This document shows positions 6,885-15,095 of a stretch of DNA of 15,439 bases, piece after piece. Under the pieces are notes generated by a model. The model was given only the letters and a program-made list of their open reading frames with translations, made no database searches and was not told the DNA's origin. Each line of letters begins with the position of its first letter. Positions within the stretch are counted from its first letter, which is position 1. Position numbers and translations under genes: made by a program. Source of the DNA: CAYMZZ01 sp046297935 (GTDB lineage Bacteria; Bacteroidota; Bacteroidia; Chitinophagales; Chitinophagaceae); assembly GCA_046297935.1 (NCBI GenBank), contig JBKBHA010000023.1:1-15439 (forward strand), in the 5' to 3' direction.

Positions 6885-6915
6885 AGAGGTGAAAGGTGAA
6901 AGGTGAAAGGTGAAA
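6881..6915. repeat. Heptamer array GGTGAAA x5 upstream of mutS2
   Basis: Five heptamers are present: one GGTAAGA followed by four exact GGTGAAA units. This is the same unit family as block A. The array overlaps the last four bases of the candidate mutS2 promoter element and lies 28 bp from the start codon. Confidence 0.92.
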
Positions 6916-6945
6916 GGCTTGTCTGCCGAAGCGGAGCGAAAACAG

Positions 6946-6994
6946 ATGAAACGTGAGACGTGAAACGTGAAACGTGAGACGGGAGACGGGAAAC
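6946..6994. repeat. Heptamer array (GTGARAC type), left side of block B
   Basis: Seven heptamers fit the GTGAGAC/GTGAAAC pattern: ATGAAAC, GTGAGAC, GTGAAAC, GTGAAAC, GTGAGAC, GGGAGAC and GGGAAAC. They are separated by 30 bases from the GGTGAAA array and lead straight into the palindrome at 7001. The unit sequence matches the left array of block A at 4399-4454. Confidence 0.92.
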
Positions 6995-7000
6995 GAAAGA

Positions 7001-7158
7001 AATCTGCGGAAATCTGTGTAAAAATCTGCGTCATCTGCGTAAAAATCTGCGCGAATCTGCGGGAACAGAACTGCTGCCCCAGCAGGCAGCCCGCGAACAG
7101 TAGATGGTTTTCTGTTCCCGCAGATTCGCGCAGATTTTTGCGCAGATTTACGCAGATT
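7001..7158. repeat. Palindromic ATCTGCG repeat (block B)
   Basis: The left arm (7001-7066) holds several ATCTGCG words and ends with CGCGAATCTGCGGGAAC. The right arm (7114-7158) starts GTTCCCGCAGATTCGCG. The inner 26 bases pair exactly, and pairing continues with single changes. The left arm has an extra word compared with the right. The 47-base spacer includes a small hairpin (CTGCTG, CCC, CAGCAG) and shares AGAACTGCTG with the reverse complement of the block A spacer. It lies between the mutS2 start and the susD terminator. Confidence 0.92.
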
Positions 7159-7186
7159 AGTTTTCCGATTATACAAAACACTTAAT

Positions 7187-7228
7187 CCCTCTCCCCTCTC
7201 CCCACTCCCCTCTCTCCACTCTCCACTC
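7187..7228. repeat. Pyrimidine-rich heptamer array (YCCWCTC x6), right side of block B
   Basis: Six heptamers, CCCTCTC, CCCTCTC, CCCACTC, CCCTCTC, TCCACTC and TCCACTC, follow one another in phase. On the minus strand they read GAGWGGR. The unit differs from the CACCTYT of block A but has the same length, base skew and position to the right of the palindrome. Confidence 0.8.
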
Positions 7229-7231
7229 CCC

Positions 7232-7264
7232 AAAAAGAGGGCCGGCTGTTTTCACAACCGGCCC
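7232..7264 (-). terminator. Rho-independent terminator of the susC-susD unit
   Basis: On the minus strand an 11-bp GC-rich stem (GGGCCGG at its base, one G-U pair) closes a GAAA loop and is followed by TCTTTTT (7238-7232). It stands 90 bp after the susD stop. A smaller hairpin with a 7-bp stem (7317-7340) precedes it in the same 3' untranslated stretch. Confidence 0.9.
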
Positions 7265-7354
7265 AAACCCTAACCTGACTGCTTAAGAACAAGAAAGTTG
7301 CGGGTCTATCTACACCCGTGAATTGAGACTTCCATTCACGAGCGATAATTAATC

Positions 7355-9259
7355 TTAGTGCTTAGCCCACCACAATGGTGTCAGCACTGCATCTTCTCCA
7401 CCCAGGAAGCCAACAGCCTGCTGGTAACCTGCGGGGTTACTGGCTGGAAGGCTCGATGGGTAACGAACACGCTGCGGGAAGAACTTCACGTTGCTGGTCA
7501 TGTAGTTGCTGCTGGTCAGCGCAGGCATATTCACCAACGGATTTTCAATAGCAGGGTTTTCGAAGAATGGCAGTCCCAGGCGGCGATGATCGCTCCATGT
7601 TTCAAGCGGCAACCAGGGGTTTTGCGCTATAAACTTCTGAGTGATGATCTTGGTCAGGCGATCGTTTCTTACCGTACCATTCTGATAAAGGGTGTTGGTA
7701 GGATAATTGATCGTACCGTTGCCGGGAGTATTAGTATAACCATCTACATAGGTAACAGCACGGCTGGCACCAGGCTCGGTGGTATGATCCCAGCTTACCG
7801 ATGTACCGCAGTAGTTGTACTCCGTAGAAGTTTTATAAGAAGCAGCAAAGCTGGAAACTCCGAAGTAAGCAAAGCTTAAATCGATACCAGCCTCGTAAGC
7901 AGCCTTACCACTCATGGGCACCGACCAGCTACGCACAGCAGCTTCAGCAATCAGGAAATGTGTTTCCCAGGGCGCAAAGAAAATGCGCTTGCTGCTGCTG
8001 TTGCGGAAATGCTGACCATGACGGGGAATAGCACCGTTGAAAGAACGGATCTGGTTACGTGCACCTTTCTGACCCCAGTCACCATTGGCCGGAGCATTCC
8101 AGGTATACTTGGCATCCAGCGTTTTCACAACGTTGTTGCTTGCATCAAGCAGGTTGCGCTGCGTTGTTTTCGCAGTCTGATCCCAGGAAGGATAAGAGTT
8201 GAAATCGCCATTGGTGAAATCACCGGGAATGATATAGGTTTTGTATGCACGGGGATCGATCGAATAAGGCAATCCATCCAGCCAGTAACCAGCCGAAGGA
8301 TCGTTGGTCATGGTGGTGAAATGATCGGTTAAACGCAAGCCCATATCATTGTTAGCTTTGATATAGGGGTGCATTTCTGCTCCCACCTGATCTTCGGTCA
8401 GCACACCACCCAGACCTTTTACAATATTGCTATAGGTGGCAGGCAGTTGGAAATAGTTCCACTCGCGCGTCATCACACCAGTCAATGCATCCCAACCCGG
8501 CTTCTCAGCTACCTGGAATGTTTCGTCCATAGTAGTGATCAACGGAAGGGTTACCGCTGCTTCAAACTCTGATTTTGCTTTTGCGGGATCTACTTCCGAC
8601 AAACGCATAGAGAGACGCAGACGCATTGAGTTGGCAAATTTCTGCCACTTGCCGTAGTTGAATCCATAAGCCTGATCAAATTTGGCATCGGGACCCGTTA
8701 CGGAAATATCGAGTTTCGAAGAAGCATCTTTCAACTCGTCGAGCATATGGTAGTAAACCGTTTTCAGGTCTACAAACTCGGGGTTCTTGCCCTGGAAGGC
8801 GTTGATGGGAATGGGTCCGAATGTATCAGCCAGTTCACTCATCAGGTACACACGCCAGATACGGGCCACCTGCAACAGGTTGTTGGTGTAAGCTTTCACA
8901 TTGCCTGAAGCAATCTGCGCTTCCGCCACCTGAATACCAGAGCTGATGGCATTCAACCAGCCACCGGCATAACCACCACCGTAGTAGTCGCTGCTCCAGC
9001 CATCGTTGTAGCCGCCGCTGGATATACCACCGCCAAACTGCTGGCGACCGGCTGTTTTCCAGTAAAGCACAAAGATCCTTTCGGCAATATGCGGATCCAT
9101 CTGGCTGCCAATGATGGCATTGTTAATAAAATACTCTACCTGCACCTGGTCTTCCGTTACCAGGTAGGGGTCTTCATTTACTTCGTCAAACTTGCTACAC
9201 CCTGCGAAAATCGCGGAAGCCAGCAGGGGGAGACAAGCGTATTTCAAAAATGTTTTCAT
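7355..9259 (-). CDS. SusD/RagB-family nutrient-binding outer-membrane lipoprotein
   Basis: This 634-residue surface lipoprotein is expected to sit as a lid on the SusC channel encoded just upstream and to capture its substrate. The signal peptide ends in the lipobox IFAGC with lipidated Cys21. The following SKFDEVNED is rich in acidic residues, as in the Bacteroidota signal for surface export. The N-terminal style (FDEVNEDPY) and the helical, TPR-like first half fit the SusD-like_2 (PF12771) branch rather than classical SusD. The ATG at 9259 is chosen over an in-frame TTG at 9265. It lies 27 bp after the susC stop, so the two are co-transcribed. The ligand is unknown; no carbohydrate-active enzyme is nearby to suggest one. 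Confidence 0.95.
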   Translation of the reverse strand: MKTFLKYACLPLLASAIFAGCSKFDEVNEDPYLVTEDQVQVEYFINNAIIGSQMDPHIAERIFVLYWKTAGRQQFGGGISSGGYNDGWSSDYYGGGYAGGWLNAISSGIQVAEAQIASGNVKAYTNNLLQVARIWRVYLMSELADTFGPIPINAFQGKNPEFVDLKTVYYHMLDELKDASSKLDISVTGPDAKFDQAYGFNYGKWQKFANSMRLRLSMRLSEVDPAKAKSEFEAAVTLPLITTMDETFQVAEKPGWDALTGVMTREWNYFQLPATYSNIVKGLGGVLTEDQVGAEMHPYIKANNDMGLRLTDHFTTMTNDPSAGYWLDGLPYSIDPRAYKTYIIPGDFTNGDFNSYPSWDQTAKTTQRNLLDASNNVVKTLDAKYTWNAPANGDWGQKGARNQIRSFNGAIPRHGQHFRNSSSKRIFFAPWETHFLIAEAAVRSWSVPMSGKAAYEAGIDLSFAYFGVSSFAASYKTSTEYNYCGTSVSWDHTTEPGASRAVTYVDGYTNTPGNGTINYPTNTLYQNGTVRNDRLTKIITQKFIAQNPWLPLETWSDHRRLGLPFFENPAIENPLVNMPALTSSNYMTSNVKFFPQRVRYPSSLPASNPAGYQQAVGFLGGEDAVLTPLWWAKH

Positions 9260-9286
9260 ATACAATTTTTTGAATAATGTTTTTAA

Positions 9287-12200
9287 TTAAAACCCGAGCG
9301 ACAGGCTGAAAAGGAATGAACGCATTGTTGGGAATGCACCGTTTTCGAAACCAACAGCATTGCTGCCGGTAGCGAATACTGATTCCGGATCAATTCCGTT
9401 CAGGTGGCTCTTCAACATCCAAACATTATTACATGACAGCGCTACACGAGCATTCTGAATGGGCGTTTTGGCAAACAGGCTCTTTGGCAGTGCATAAGCC
9501 AGTTGCACGTTGCGCAAACGAATATTGGTTGCGTCGTACAGGTAAGCTTCACCTACACCCAGGTTGTTGAGTGTAGATACGGTACGCCAGTACTGCTGCT
9601 GAGTTACCGCTACAGTGTTCTTAACGGGGTTACCACCACCGTCTAATACCACACCATCAACTACAAAGTCGTTGCGCTCGCCACCAGGTGCTGTTACAGC
9701 AGCTGTTCCGAAAGCTTGCAGACCTACGTTCGAAGCGGAGAATATCTCACCGCCAAAACGACCGTCAATCAGGAATGAGAAGGTAAGACCTTTGTAAGAG
9801 AAGGTATTGGTAATACCCAACAAACCTTTGGCCTGCTGGTTACCCAGGCGCACGATACGGCTGTCGCGCTGAGGCAGACCCTGAGCAGACAAAATCATTT
9901 GTCCGAAATAAGGGCTGCTTTCGTCTTCAACACGCAGGAAACGTGTACCGTAGATATCACCATAGAGGCTACCGGAAGTAGCACGGATAAACAGGTCATC
10001 GAAACCACCCAATTGGTATTCATTCACATCCTTGTCGGCAGCGATATCAATCACCTTGTTCTCATTCTTCGAGTAGTTAGCCGTAATGTTCCAGTTCAGT
10101 GAATTGGGTTTGGTCAGCACACGGAAATCAACCACCAGTTCAATACCCTTGTTCTGGATATTACCGGCATTTACCATCTGGCTGGTGTATCCGCTCATGG
10201 GATCCATGGGGATGGCGATCAGCTGACGGGTAGCATTCGACTTATACCAGGTGAAATCGATACCAATGCGGTTCTTCAGGAAACGGGCTTCTGCACCAAA
10301 TTCGAGCGACTTGATCAGCTCGCTACGAACATTCGGATCTTTCAACAGTGAATTGCGGATAGCAATCGTATTGTTGAGGGGATCTTTGCGGATCTCATAA
10401 CCGTTGAACAGTTGATAAGGAGCAAGGTCATTACCTACCGATGCATGCGAAGCGCGCAGTTTCAGGTAGTTCATCCAGCCCGGTGTATTCACACCCAGCT
10501 TCTCCATCATATCTGTTACCACTACAGCAAAGTTTACTGAAGGGTAGAAATAAGAACGGTTTTCTTCGATCAGGGCCGAAGACCAGTCGTTACGGAAAGT
10601 CGCATCCAGGTAGATATAACCATCGTAGTTGATACCTACTGTACCGTAAATCGAGTTGATCTTTTTGTGCATGTACGACTGACCAATGCTGGGCGCACCC
10701 TGTCCGTTGGTCAGCGAGAATACATTGGGAACTTCGAGCGGACCGGTACCAATACCGATATAGCTGCTCTTTTGTTCCATCAGGTTACCACCTGCTGTTA
10801 CCACGCCACCAAATTTGCCTACTACATTTTCCTTATGTGCGCTTACCAGCACGCTGTAGTTGGTTTCCCGGAAAGTTTGCTTACCTTCTGAATACTCGTT
10901 GGCGCGGGCACTACCTGCATACACTTTGCGTTGTGTGTTGGTAGTGTACATATCAGCACCAGCCTTTACTTCTGCATCGAGCCAGCTGCTGAACGCGTAT
11001 TTCAATGAACCGTTCATAATAAAACGGTCGCGTGAATCCTGGTTCAGATTGTACTTCGAGTTCCAGTAAGGGTTGTTCTGCCAGCCTGGTGAACCCGGAT
11101 ACCAGAGCATGCTGCCAAACTCGTTGGTGCCGGCGCTGAAATCGCGGATATCGAGGCTGCGGGGCAGTGTATACAATACATACACGTTGCTCACGTCGCG
11201 ACCATTGATCGGGCGGTTGAAACCTGTGGTATTGTTGTAAGAAAATTTGAAATCAGTTGTGAAGCGATCGTTTTTACCAAAACGCGATGTAGCGCGAGTA
11301 GTAATATTCGTTCTCTCCAGTTTGTTGGCAGGAATAATGCTGCGATCATTCCAGCGGCTGATGGAAGAGTAAATTGCAGTACCACCAAATTGTTGCTGGA
11401 ACGACAAATTATAAGACTGCGTAGTTCCCTGACGAAGGAAATTATCCACGTTGTTGTGAATGTTCAGCGCATCCTGCGAACCATCCCACTTGGTCACGGT
11501 CTGACCTTCCGCTTTCGGACCCCAGCTTTGCTGGCTGGTAGGATCGAAAATGCCGTCGGTACCCTGACCAAAGCTGTTTTGCAGTTCAGGTTTGATGAAA
11601 ATGTCTTCCACACCCTGAGTGGTGGAGAAAGTAATACCCAGACCCTGTGTTTTACGACCGCTCTTGGTAGTAACCAGGATAACCCCGTTACCAGCGCGAG
11701 AGCCATAGAGCGCTGCGGCAGAAGGACCTTTCAGCACAGTCATCGACTCAATGTCGTCGGCGCTAATATCACCCAGACCGTTACCACGGTCAAAACCTGC
11801 ACTCCAGTAACCGTTTTCCGTAGTTCCGGTAAAGTTGTCGATGGGAATACCATCCACTACGATTAGCGGCTGGTTGTCGCCGGTGAGGGAGTTATTACCC
11901 CGGAGTACGATCTTGGATGAACCACCTGCACCGTTGCTGGAACGTACCACCTGCAAACCCGCTACTTTACCAGTAAGCGCGTTGGCCAGGTTGGTTTCCT
12001 TGGCATCGGCCAGTGTGCCTCCTTTTAATTCCTGAACAGCATAGCCAAGCGATTTTGCCTGACGCTTGATGCCCAGGGCCGTAGTGATCACCACTTCGCC
12101 CAGATCAGTAGCTGATTGCTCCAGTGTTACATTGAGCGTGTTGGATGAGCCTACCGGTACCGATTTGGTACCAAAGCTAACGGAGCTGAACACCAGCACC

Positions 12201-12415
12201 GCATTTGCCTTTTCAACAACGATACTAAAACGGCCCGCATCGTCGGTTACCGAAGAGGTAGTAGTACCCTCTACGGTTACAGTAGCAGCAGGCACCGGAC
12301 TACCATTGTTGTCGGTGACAACGCCGGTAATCGTACGTCTCCCCTGTGCAAGTAGTAAGGTATTACCAAGCAGCAGGATCAACAGTACAAGTAAGAATCG
12401 TTCTTTTCTCTTCAT
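9287..12415 (-). CDS. SusC/RagA-family TonB-dependent outer-membrane transporter
   Basis: This 1042-residue outer-membrane channel imports the SusD-captured nutrient using TonB energy. A signal peptide (about 1-23, ending LLAQ) leads into a carboxypeptidase-regulatory-like domain (about 28-100, ITGVVTDNNGSPVPAATV). A TonB-box-like DLGEVVIT follows at 104-111, then the SusC signature ALGIKRQAKSLGYAVQEL and the plug domain with LIVVDGIPIDN and SMTVLKGPSAAALYGSRAGNGVILVTTK. The rest is a 22-strand barrel ending in an aromatic residue (SLSLGF), as outer-membrane proteins do. No STN domain is present, so sigma/anti-sigma signalling through this protein is unlikely. The gene starts 89 bp after the ROK regulator stop and is followed by susD. 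Confidence 0.96.
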   Translation of the reverse strand: MKRKERFLLVLLILLLGNTLLLAQGRRTITGVVTDNNGSPVPAATVTVEGTTTSSVTDDAGRFSIVVEKANAVLVFSSVSFGTKSVPVGSSNTLNVTLEQSATDLGEVVITTALGIKRQAKSLGYAVQELKGGTLADAKETNLANALTGKVAGLQVVRSSNGAGGSSKIVLRGNNSLTGDNQPLIVVDGIPIDNFTGTTENGYWSAGFDRGNGLGDISADDIESMTVLKGPSAAALYGSRAGNGVILVTTKSGRKTQGLGITFSTTQGVEDIFIKPELQNSFGQGTDGIFDPTSQQSWGPKAEGQTVTKWDGSQDALNIHNNVDNFLRQGTTQSYNLSFQQQFGGTAIYSSISRWNDRSIIPANKLERTNITTRATSRFGKNDRFTTDFKFSYNNTTGFNRPINGRDVSNVYVLYTLPRSLDIRDFSAGTNEFGSMLWYPGSPGWQNNPYWNSKYNLNQDSRDRFIMNGSLKYAFSSWLDAEVKAGADMYTTNTQRKVYAGSARANEYSEGKQTFRETNYSVLVSAHKENVVGKFGGVVTAGGNLMEQKSSYIGIGTGPLEVPNVFSLTNGQGAPSIGQSYMHKKINSIYGTVGINYDGYIYLDATFRNDWSSALIEENRSYFYPSVNFAVVVTDMMEKLGVNTPGWMNYLKLRASHASVGNDLAPYQLFNGYEIRKDPLNNTIAIRNSLLKDPNVRSELIKSLEFGAEARFLKNRIGIDFTWYKSNATRQLIAIPMDPMSGYTSQMVNAGNIQNKGIELVVDFRVLTKPNSLNWNITANYSKNENKVIDIAADKDVNEYQLGGFDDLFIRATSGSLYGDIYGTRFLRVEDESSPYFGQMILSAQGLPQRDSRIVRLGNQQAKGLLGITNTFSYKGLTFSFLIDGRFGGEIFSASNVGLQAFGTAAVTAPGGERNDFVVDGVVLDGGGNPVKNTVAVTQQQYWRTVSTLNNLGVGEAYLYDATNIRLRNVQLAYALPKSLFAKTPIQNARVALSCNNVWMLKSHLNGIDPESVFATGSNAVGFENGAFPTMRSFLFSLSLGF

Positions 12416-12504
12416 TGCAGTTGATTTTAAAGTTTAGATAAAAAAAGCCTTGTTGAATTTTCATATGGACCTGTACTGTTGTTCTCATAGGGATAAGGTG
12501 GATA

Positions 12505-13722
12505 TCAGGCAGTAGCCTTTTCCGGATCACGGGGCGCCAGTTTGCGATTTTCCTTGATCATATTTTCCATGACCAGGGCTGCAGAGCCAATTAGTTCGGC
12601 TTCGTAGCCCAGGGTGGAAACTTCAACCACGGTGCTGGCCGCCAGGCGTGGAATACAATGCTTGTTAAGCGCCTGTTGTATTGGCGCCTGCCAAACCTTG
12701 CCAGCCAATGCCCCACGACCACTCAGAATTACCAGCTCCGGATTCACCAGATGAATCAGTATAGCTACGCCTCTCCCGATATTGTAACCAGCTTCCGACA
12801 ACAACTCGATGGCAAACTGATCGCCCAGAGTTGCTGCCCGAATCACCGCTTCACAATCCTGTTCAAAATGTCCGCTTGGGAAACCTGGTCCCAGTTTAGC
12901 CAAACGTCCCTGCTTCACCCCTTGCGCCGCTTTTTCAACCACCACCAGCAGTGAAGCCTCCGTTTCCAGACAACCCGTTTTGCCACATTCACAGAGCTTG
13001 TTGTTGTTAAACATGGGCATATGGCTAAACTCTCCCGCAAATCCATTGTGCCCCCGAAACAGTTCGCCATTGAGTATCATTCCCAAACCAATGCCCCAGC
13101 CAATATTGATCACCATCGCATTCTGCTTGTGCCGGGCCGAACCAAACCGAAACTCTGCCAGTGCAATCAGACTGGAATCATTGTCGATATAAACCGGCAG
13201 TTCCATTCGCTCGCTCAAAAAACCCGAGATGGTTTGTCCCCCCGTATGGAAATACGAGTAATTGATCCCTTTTTTGAAATCAATAAATCCCGGCATCCCA
13301 ATGCCAATGCCAATGATCTTTTTTCGCGGTATGCCCGCTCTCAGTATCACCCGCTCCATCCGGTCGGCCAGCGTTGAAAGTGCGCCCGGATTGTTATGCA
13401 GCGGCAACTCAAAACGCTCGATATCGGTTACATGCCGGTTATGAATATCCATCAGCGAAATCCGGGTCACCAGCTGATCCATCGCCACCGACAGTATATA
13501 CATGGTGTCGGGCATGATCGAATACATTACCGGTCTGCGACCACCACTGGAAGGTGCAAACCCCGACTCTTTCACAAAACCATCTGCAATCAGTTCATTC
13601 AGGATCTTCATCGTCAGGGGTAAACTCTTACCAATTCGTTCACTTAAGTCAGCACAGGAAAGTGTATCTGAAAAATAAAATTCCCGTAAGACCAAGCCTT
13701 TATAATAAGCCTTCTTTCCCAT
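12505..13722 (-). CDS. ROK-family transcriptional regulator (NagC/Mlc-like)
   Basis: This 405-residue protein has an N-terminal winged helix (about 8-66, ending GGRRPVMYSI) and a ROK sugar-binding domain. The zinc site is intact: His234 in GEFSH and Cys244, Cys246, Cys251 in CECGKTGC. The kinase nucleotide motif DxGxT is absent near residue 81 (AMDQLVT), which supports a regulator rather than a sugar kinase; the Asp of the VYIDND segment (near 182) is retained. The start at 13722 (MGKKAYYKG) is favoured over an in-frame start at 13827, because the extra 35 residues would overlap the likely promoter and do not resemble the family. It is upstream of susC on the same strand, so it probably represses or induces that locus in response to a sugar or sugar phosphate, and may regulate itself. 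Confidence 0.92.
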   Translation of the reverse strand: MGKKAYYKGLVLREFYFSDTLSCADLSERIGKSLPLTMKILNELIADGFVKESGFAPSSGGRRPVMYSIMPDTMYILSVAMDQLVTRISLMDIHNRHVTDIERFELPLHNNPGALSTLADRMERVILRAGIPRKKIIGIGIGMPGFIDFKKGINYSYFHTGGQTISGFLSERMELPVYIDNDSSLIALAEFRFGSARHKQNAMVINIGWGIGLGMILNGELFRGHNGFAGEFSHMPMFNNNKLCECGKTGCLETEASLLVVVEKAAQGVKQGRLAKLGPGFPSGHFEQDCEAVIRAATLGDQFAIELLSEAGYNIGRGVAILIHLVNPELVILSGRGALAGKVWQAPIQQALNKHCIPRLAASTVVEVSTLGYEAELIGSAALVMENMIKENRKLAPRDPEKATA

Positions 13723-13771
13723 GTGCCGGATTTGCGGTGCTTGTAATTGAAATCTTATTAAAAATTTAACC

Positions 13772-13801
13772 CAAAGTATTAAACTTTCTAAAATCCTCAA
13801 A
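13772..13801 (-). promoter_or_regulatory. Candidate promoter of the ROK gene
   Basis: On the minus strand TTTG (13801-13798) is followed after 19 bases by TACTTTG (13778-13772), near the Bacteroidota pattern TTTG-N19-TAnnTTTG but one base short in the second element. The surrounding DNA is very AT-rich. The position is about 50 bp before the preferred start at 13722 and inside the alternative longer ORF. Confidence 0.35.
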
Positions 13802-14017
13802 AAACTTTTTAATTTTTTTATAAACAAACGCTTACTTGTAAAATAGTGAATTGAATTTCATTGCTTTAGCCGAAATTTGGGCTTAGAAGCGTTGCGGAGA
13901 GTAAACGAACGCCCAGCCCGAACCTGCTTTCGAACTGTTAAAGTGGCCGCGGAATCGCCAAAAACAGAACTGAACAAATTGGCCATTCGTACCTTATTTA
14001 CTTAACCTTTCAGGAAA

Positions 14018-14713
14018 ATGAAGAAATCGAACAACTTTGTAAATCTGTTGACTGTGTTGGCTATTAGTATCAGTTGGCAGGCCTGTGCCCAGCAGGACAA
14101 CCCGGGCAATTCAAAAAACAATTCTCCCAAGGCAATTATGAATACAAATGATACTCCCCTGCCGGGCGATAGCCGGTACGACACCGCTACCCTGGCCAAT
14201 GGATGCTTCTGGTGCACCGAAGCAATTTTTGAAGAATTAAAAGGCGTGATCAGTGCCACTTCCGGTTACACTGGCGGCCATGTAGTGAACCCAACTTACA
14301 AAGAAGTATGTACCGGTACGACCGGTCATGCCGAATGTCTGCAGATTGTATACGACCCCAAACTGATCAGTTTCGACGAACTGCTGGAAGTGTTTTGGCA
14401 AACACATGACCCCACCACGCTTAACCGTCAGGGCAACGATGTAGGTCCTCAGTACCGCAGCGGTGTATTTTATCACAATGAAGAACAAAAGCAAAAAGCC
14501 TCCGAATACAAAGAGGCTTTGAACAAGAGTGGCGCATTCGACAACCCCATCGTAACAGAAATTACTCCTTTCGAAACCTTCTACCCCGCCGAAGACTATC
14601 ACCAGGAGTATTTCGCCAACAACGAAAACAACAACCCCTATTGCCGCATCGTCATTCGTCCCAAGCTCGATAAGTTTCGGAAAGTATTTAAGGATAAGTT
14701 GAAACAACCGTAA
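14018..14713 (+). CDS. msrA: Peptide-methionine (S)-S-oxide reductase MsrA, exported form
   Basis: This 231-residue enzyme reduces methionine-S-sulfoxide in proteins. The catalytic motif GCFWCTE (62-68) has Cys63 as nucleophile; family segments GVISATSGYTGG, GHAECLQIVYDP and YHQEYF follow, and a C-terminal Cys in NNNPYCRIVIRPK is placed to act as resolving residue. Unlike cytoplasmic MsrA, the protein carries an N-terminal hydrophobic stretch (about 8-20) ending at Cys23 in SWQACAQQ, then a polar linker to about 50. This implies export, perhaps as a lipoprotein, although Trp at -3 makes the lipobox atypical. It stands alone, divergent from the ROK gene over 190 bp or more. Thioredoxin-like reductant supply is not encoded here. 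Confidence 0.95.
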   Translation: MKKSNNFVNLLTVLAISISWQACAQQDNPGNSKNNSPKAIMNTNDTPLPGDSRYDTATLANGCFWCTEAIFEELKGVISATSGYTGGHVVNPTYKEVCTGTTGHAECLQIVYDPKLISFDELLEVFWQTHDPTTLNRQGNDVGPQYRSGVFYHNEEQKQKASEYKEALNKSGAFDNPIVTEITPFETFYPAEDYHQEYFANNENNNPYCRIVIRPKLDKFRKVFKDKLKQP

Positions 14714-14714
14714 T

Positions 14715-14755
14715 ACAAATCAGCTCCAGCGCCTGCGGCGCTGGAGCTGATTTGT
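14715..14755. terminator. Perfect palindrome, terminator-like, after msrA
   Basis: Arms of 19 bases (14715-14733 and 14737-14755) are exact reverse complements around TGC. It starts two bases past the msrA stop codon. The AT-rich outer pairs (ACAAAT/ATTTGT) could give a weak bidirectional terminator, but no long T-run follows. Because a RAYT transposase remnant ends only 8 bp further on, the hairpin may instead be a REP-type element. Confidence 0.65.
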
Positions 14756-14762
14756 CTGTGGT

Positions 14763-15085
14763 TCATGGGTTGCCTCTAAATGTTTTCAAATTACTCAATA
14801 ATATATCAACCTGCAATATACCGCGACGCTGCCCGCTTGCAAAATCAATGGCACTACCCAACCGATAGCCTTCCGCCCGATTAACCAGTCCCGCTACTAC
14901 TCGATTTTGATGGATGTAATCAATCTTCTGCATGTTGAAGGGCCTACTGTAACATTCCTTCGGCTTCTTATCTTTTCACCAAAATTGCCAGGCAATATTT
15001 CGGATATTAGCTACACGGTAAAACTGACAAAATCAACAGTATTTTGCTTACGGATTTTGTATCCTCCACCAGACATAGCCACCAT
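14763..15085 (-). pseudogene. RAYT (Y1/IS200-like REP-associated transposase) gene remnant
   Basis: Reading the minus strand from the ATG at 15085 gives MVAMSGGGYKIRKQNTVDFV and then SFTV and a stop, resembling the RAYT N-terminus. After a frame change near 15010 the DNA encodes AWQFW, a TGA stop, then KDKKPKECYS, KIDYIHQNRVVAGLV, GYRLGSAIDFA and GILQVDILL, ending at 14763. This is the RAYT C-terminal pattern (FWxxDxxPxE, DYIHxNPVxAGLV, YxxSSAxDYAG). The whole relic is about 320 bp, while an intact gene is near 550-600 bp, so the middle, including the HUH motif and catalytic Tyr, is missing. It cannot encode an active enzyme. The assignment rests on motifs recalled and read by eye. Confidence 0.8.
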
Positions 15086-15095
15086 CTAAATTAAG

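Noticed and set aside
6771..7233. Two overlapping minus-strand open frames of 127 and 136 codons upstream of mutS2
   Set aside because: They are made of translated heptamers and ATCTGCG words (peptides such as FTFHVSRF and LRKNLRESAG). A stop-free 7-bp period stays open in all three frames, so length is no evidence of coding here.
13723..13827. 35-residue N-terminal extension of the ROK regulator
   Set aside because: The extension is AT-rich, does not fit the winged-helix family start, and covers the likely promoter.
14237..14707. Minus-strand open frame of 156 codons opposite msrA
   Set aside because: It is antisense to a clear MsrA with all catalytic motifs.
14907..15089. Plus-strand 60-codon open frame after msrA
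   Set aside because: It lies antisense to the RAYT remnant, and its peptide has no recognisable pattern.
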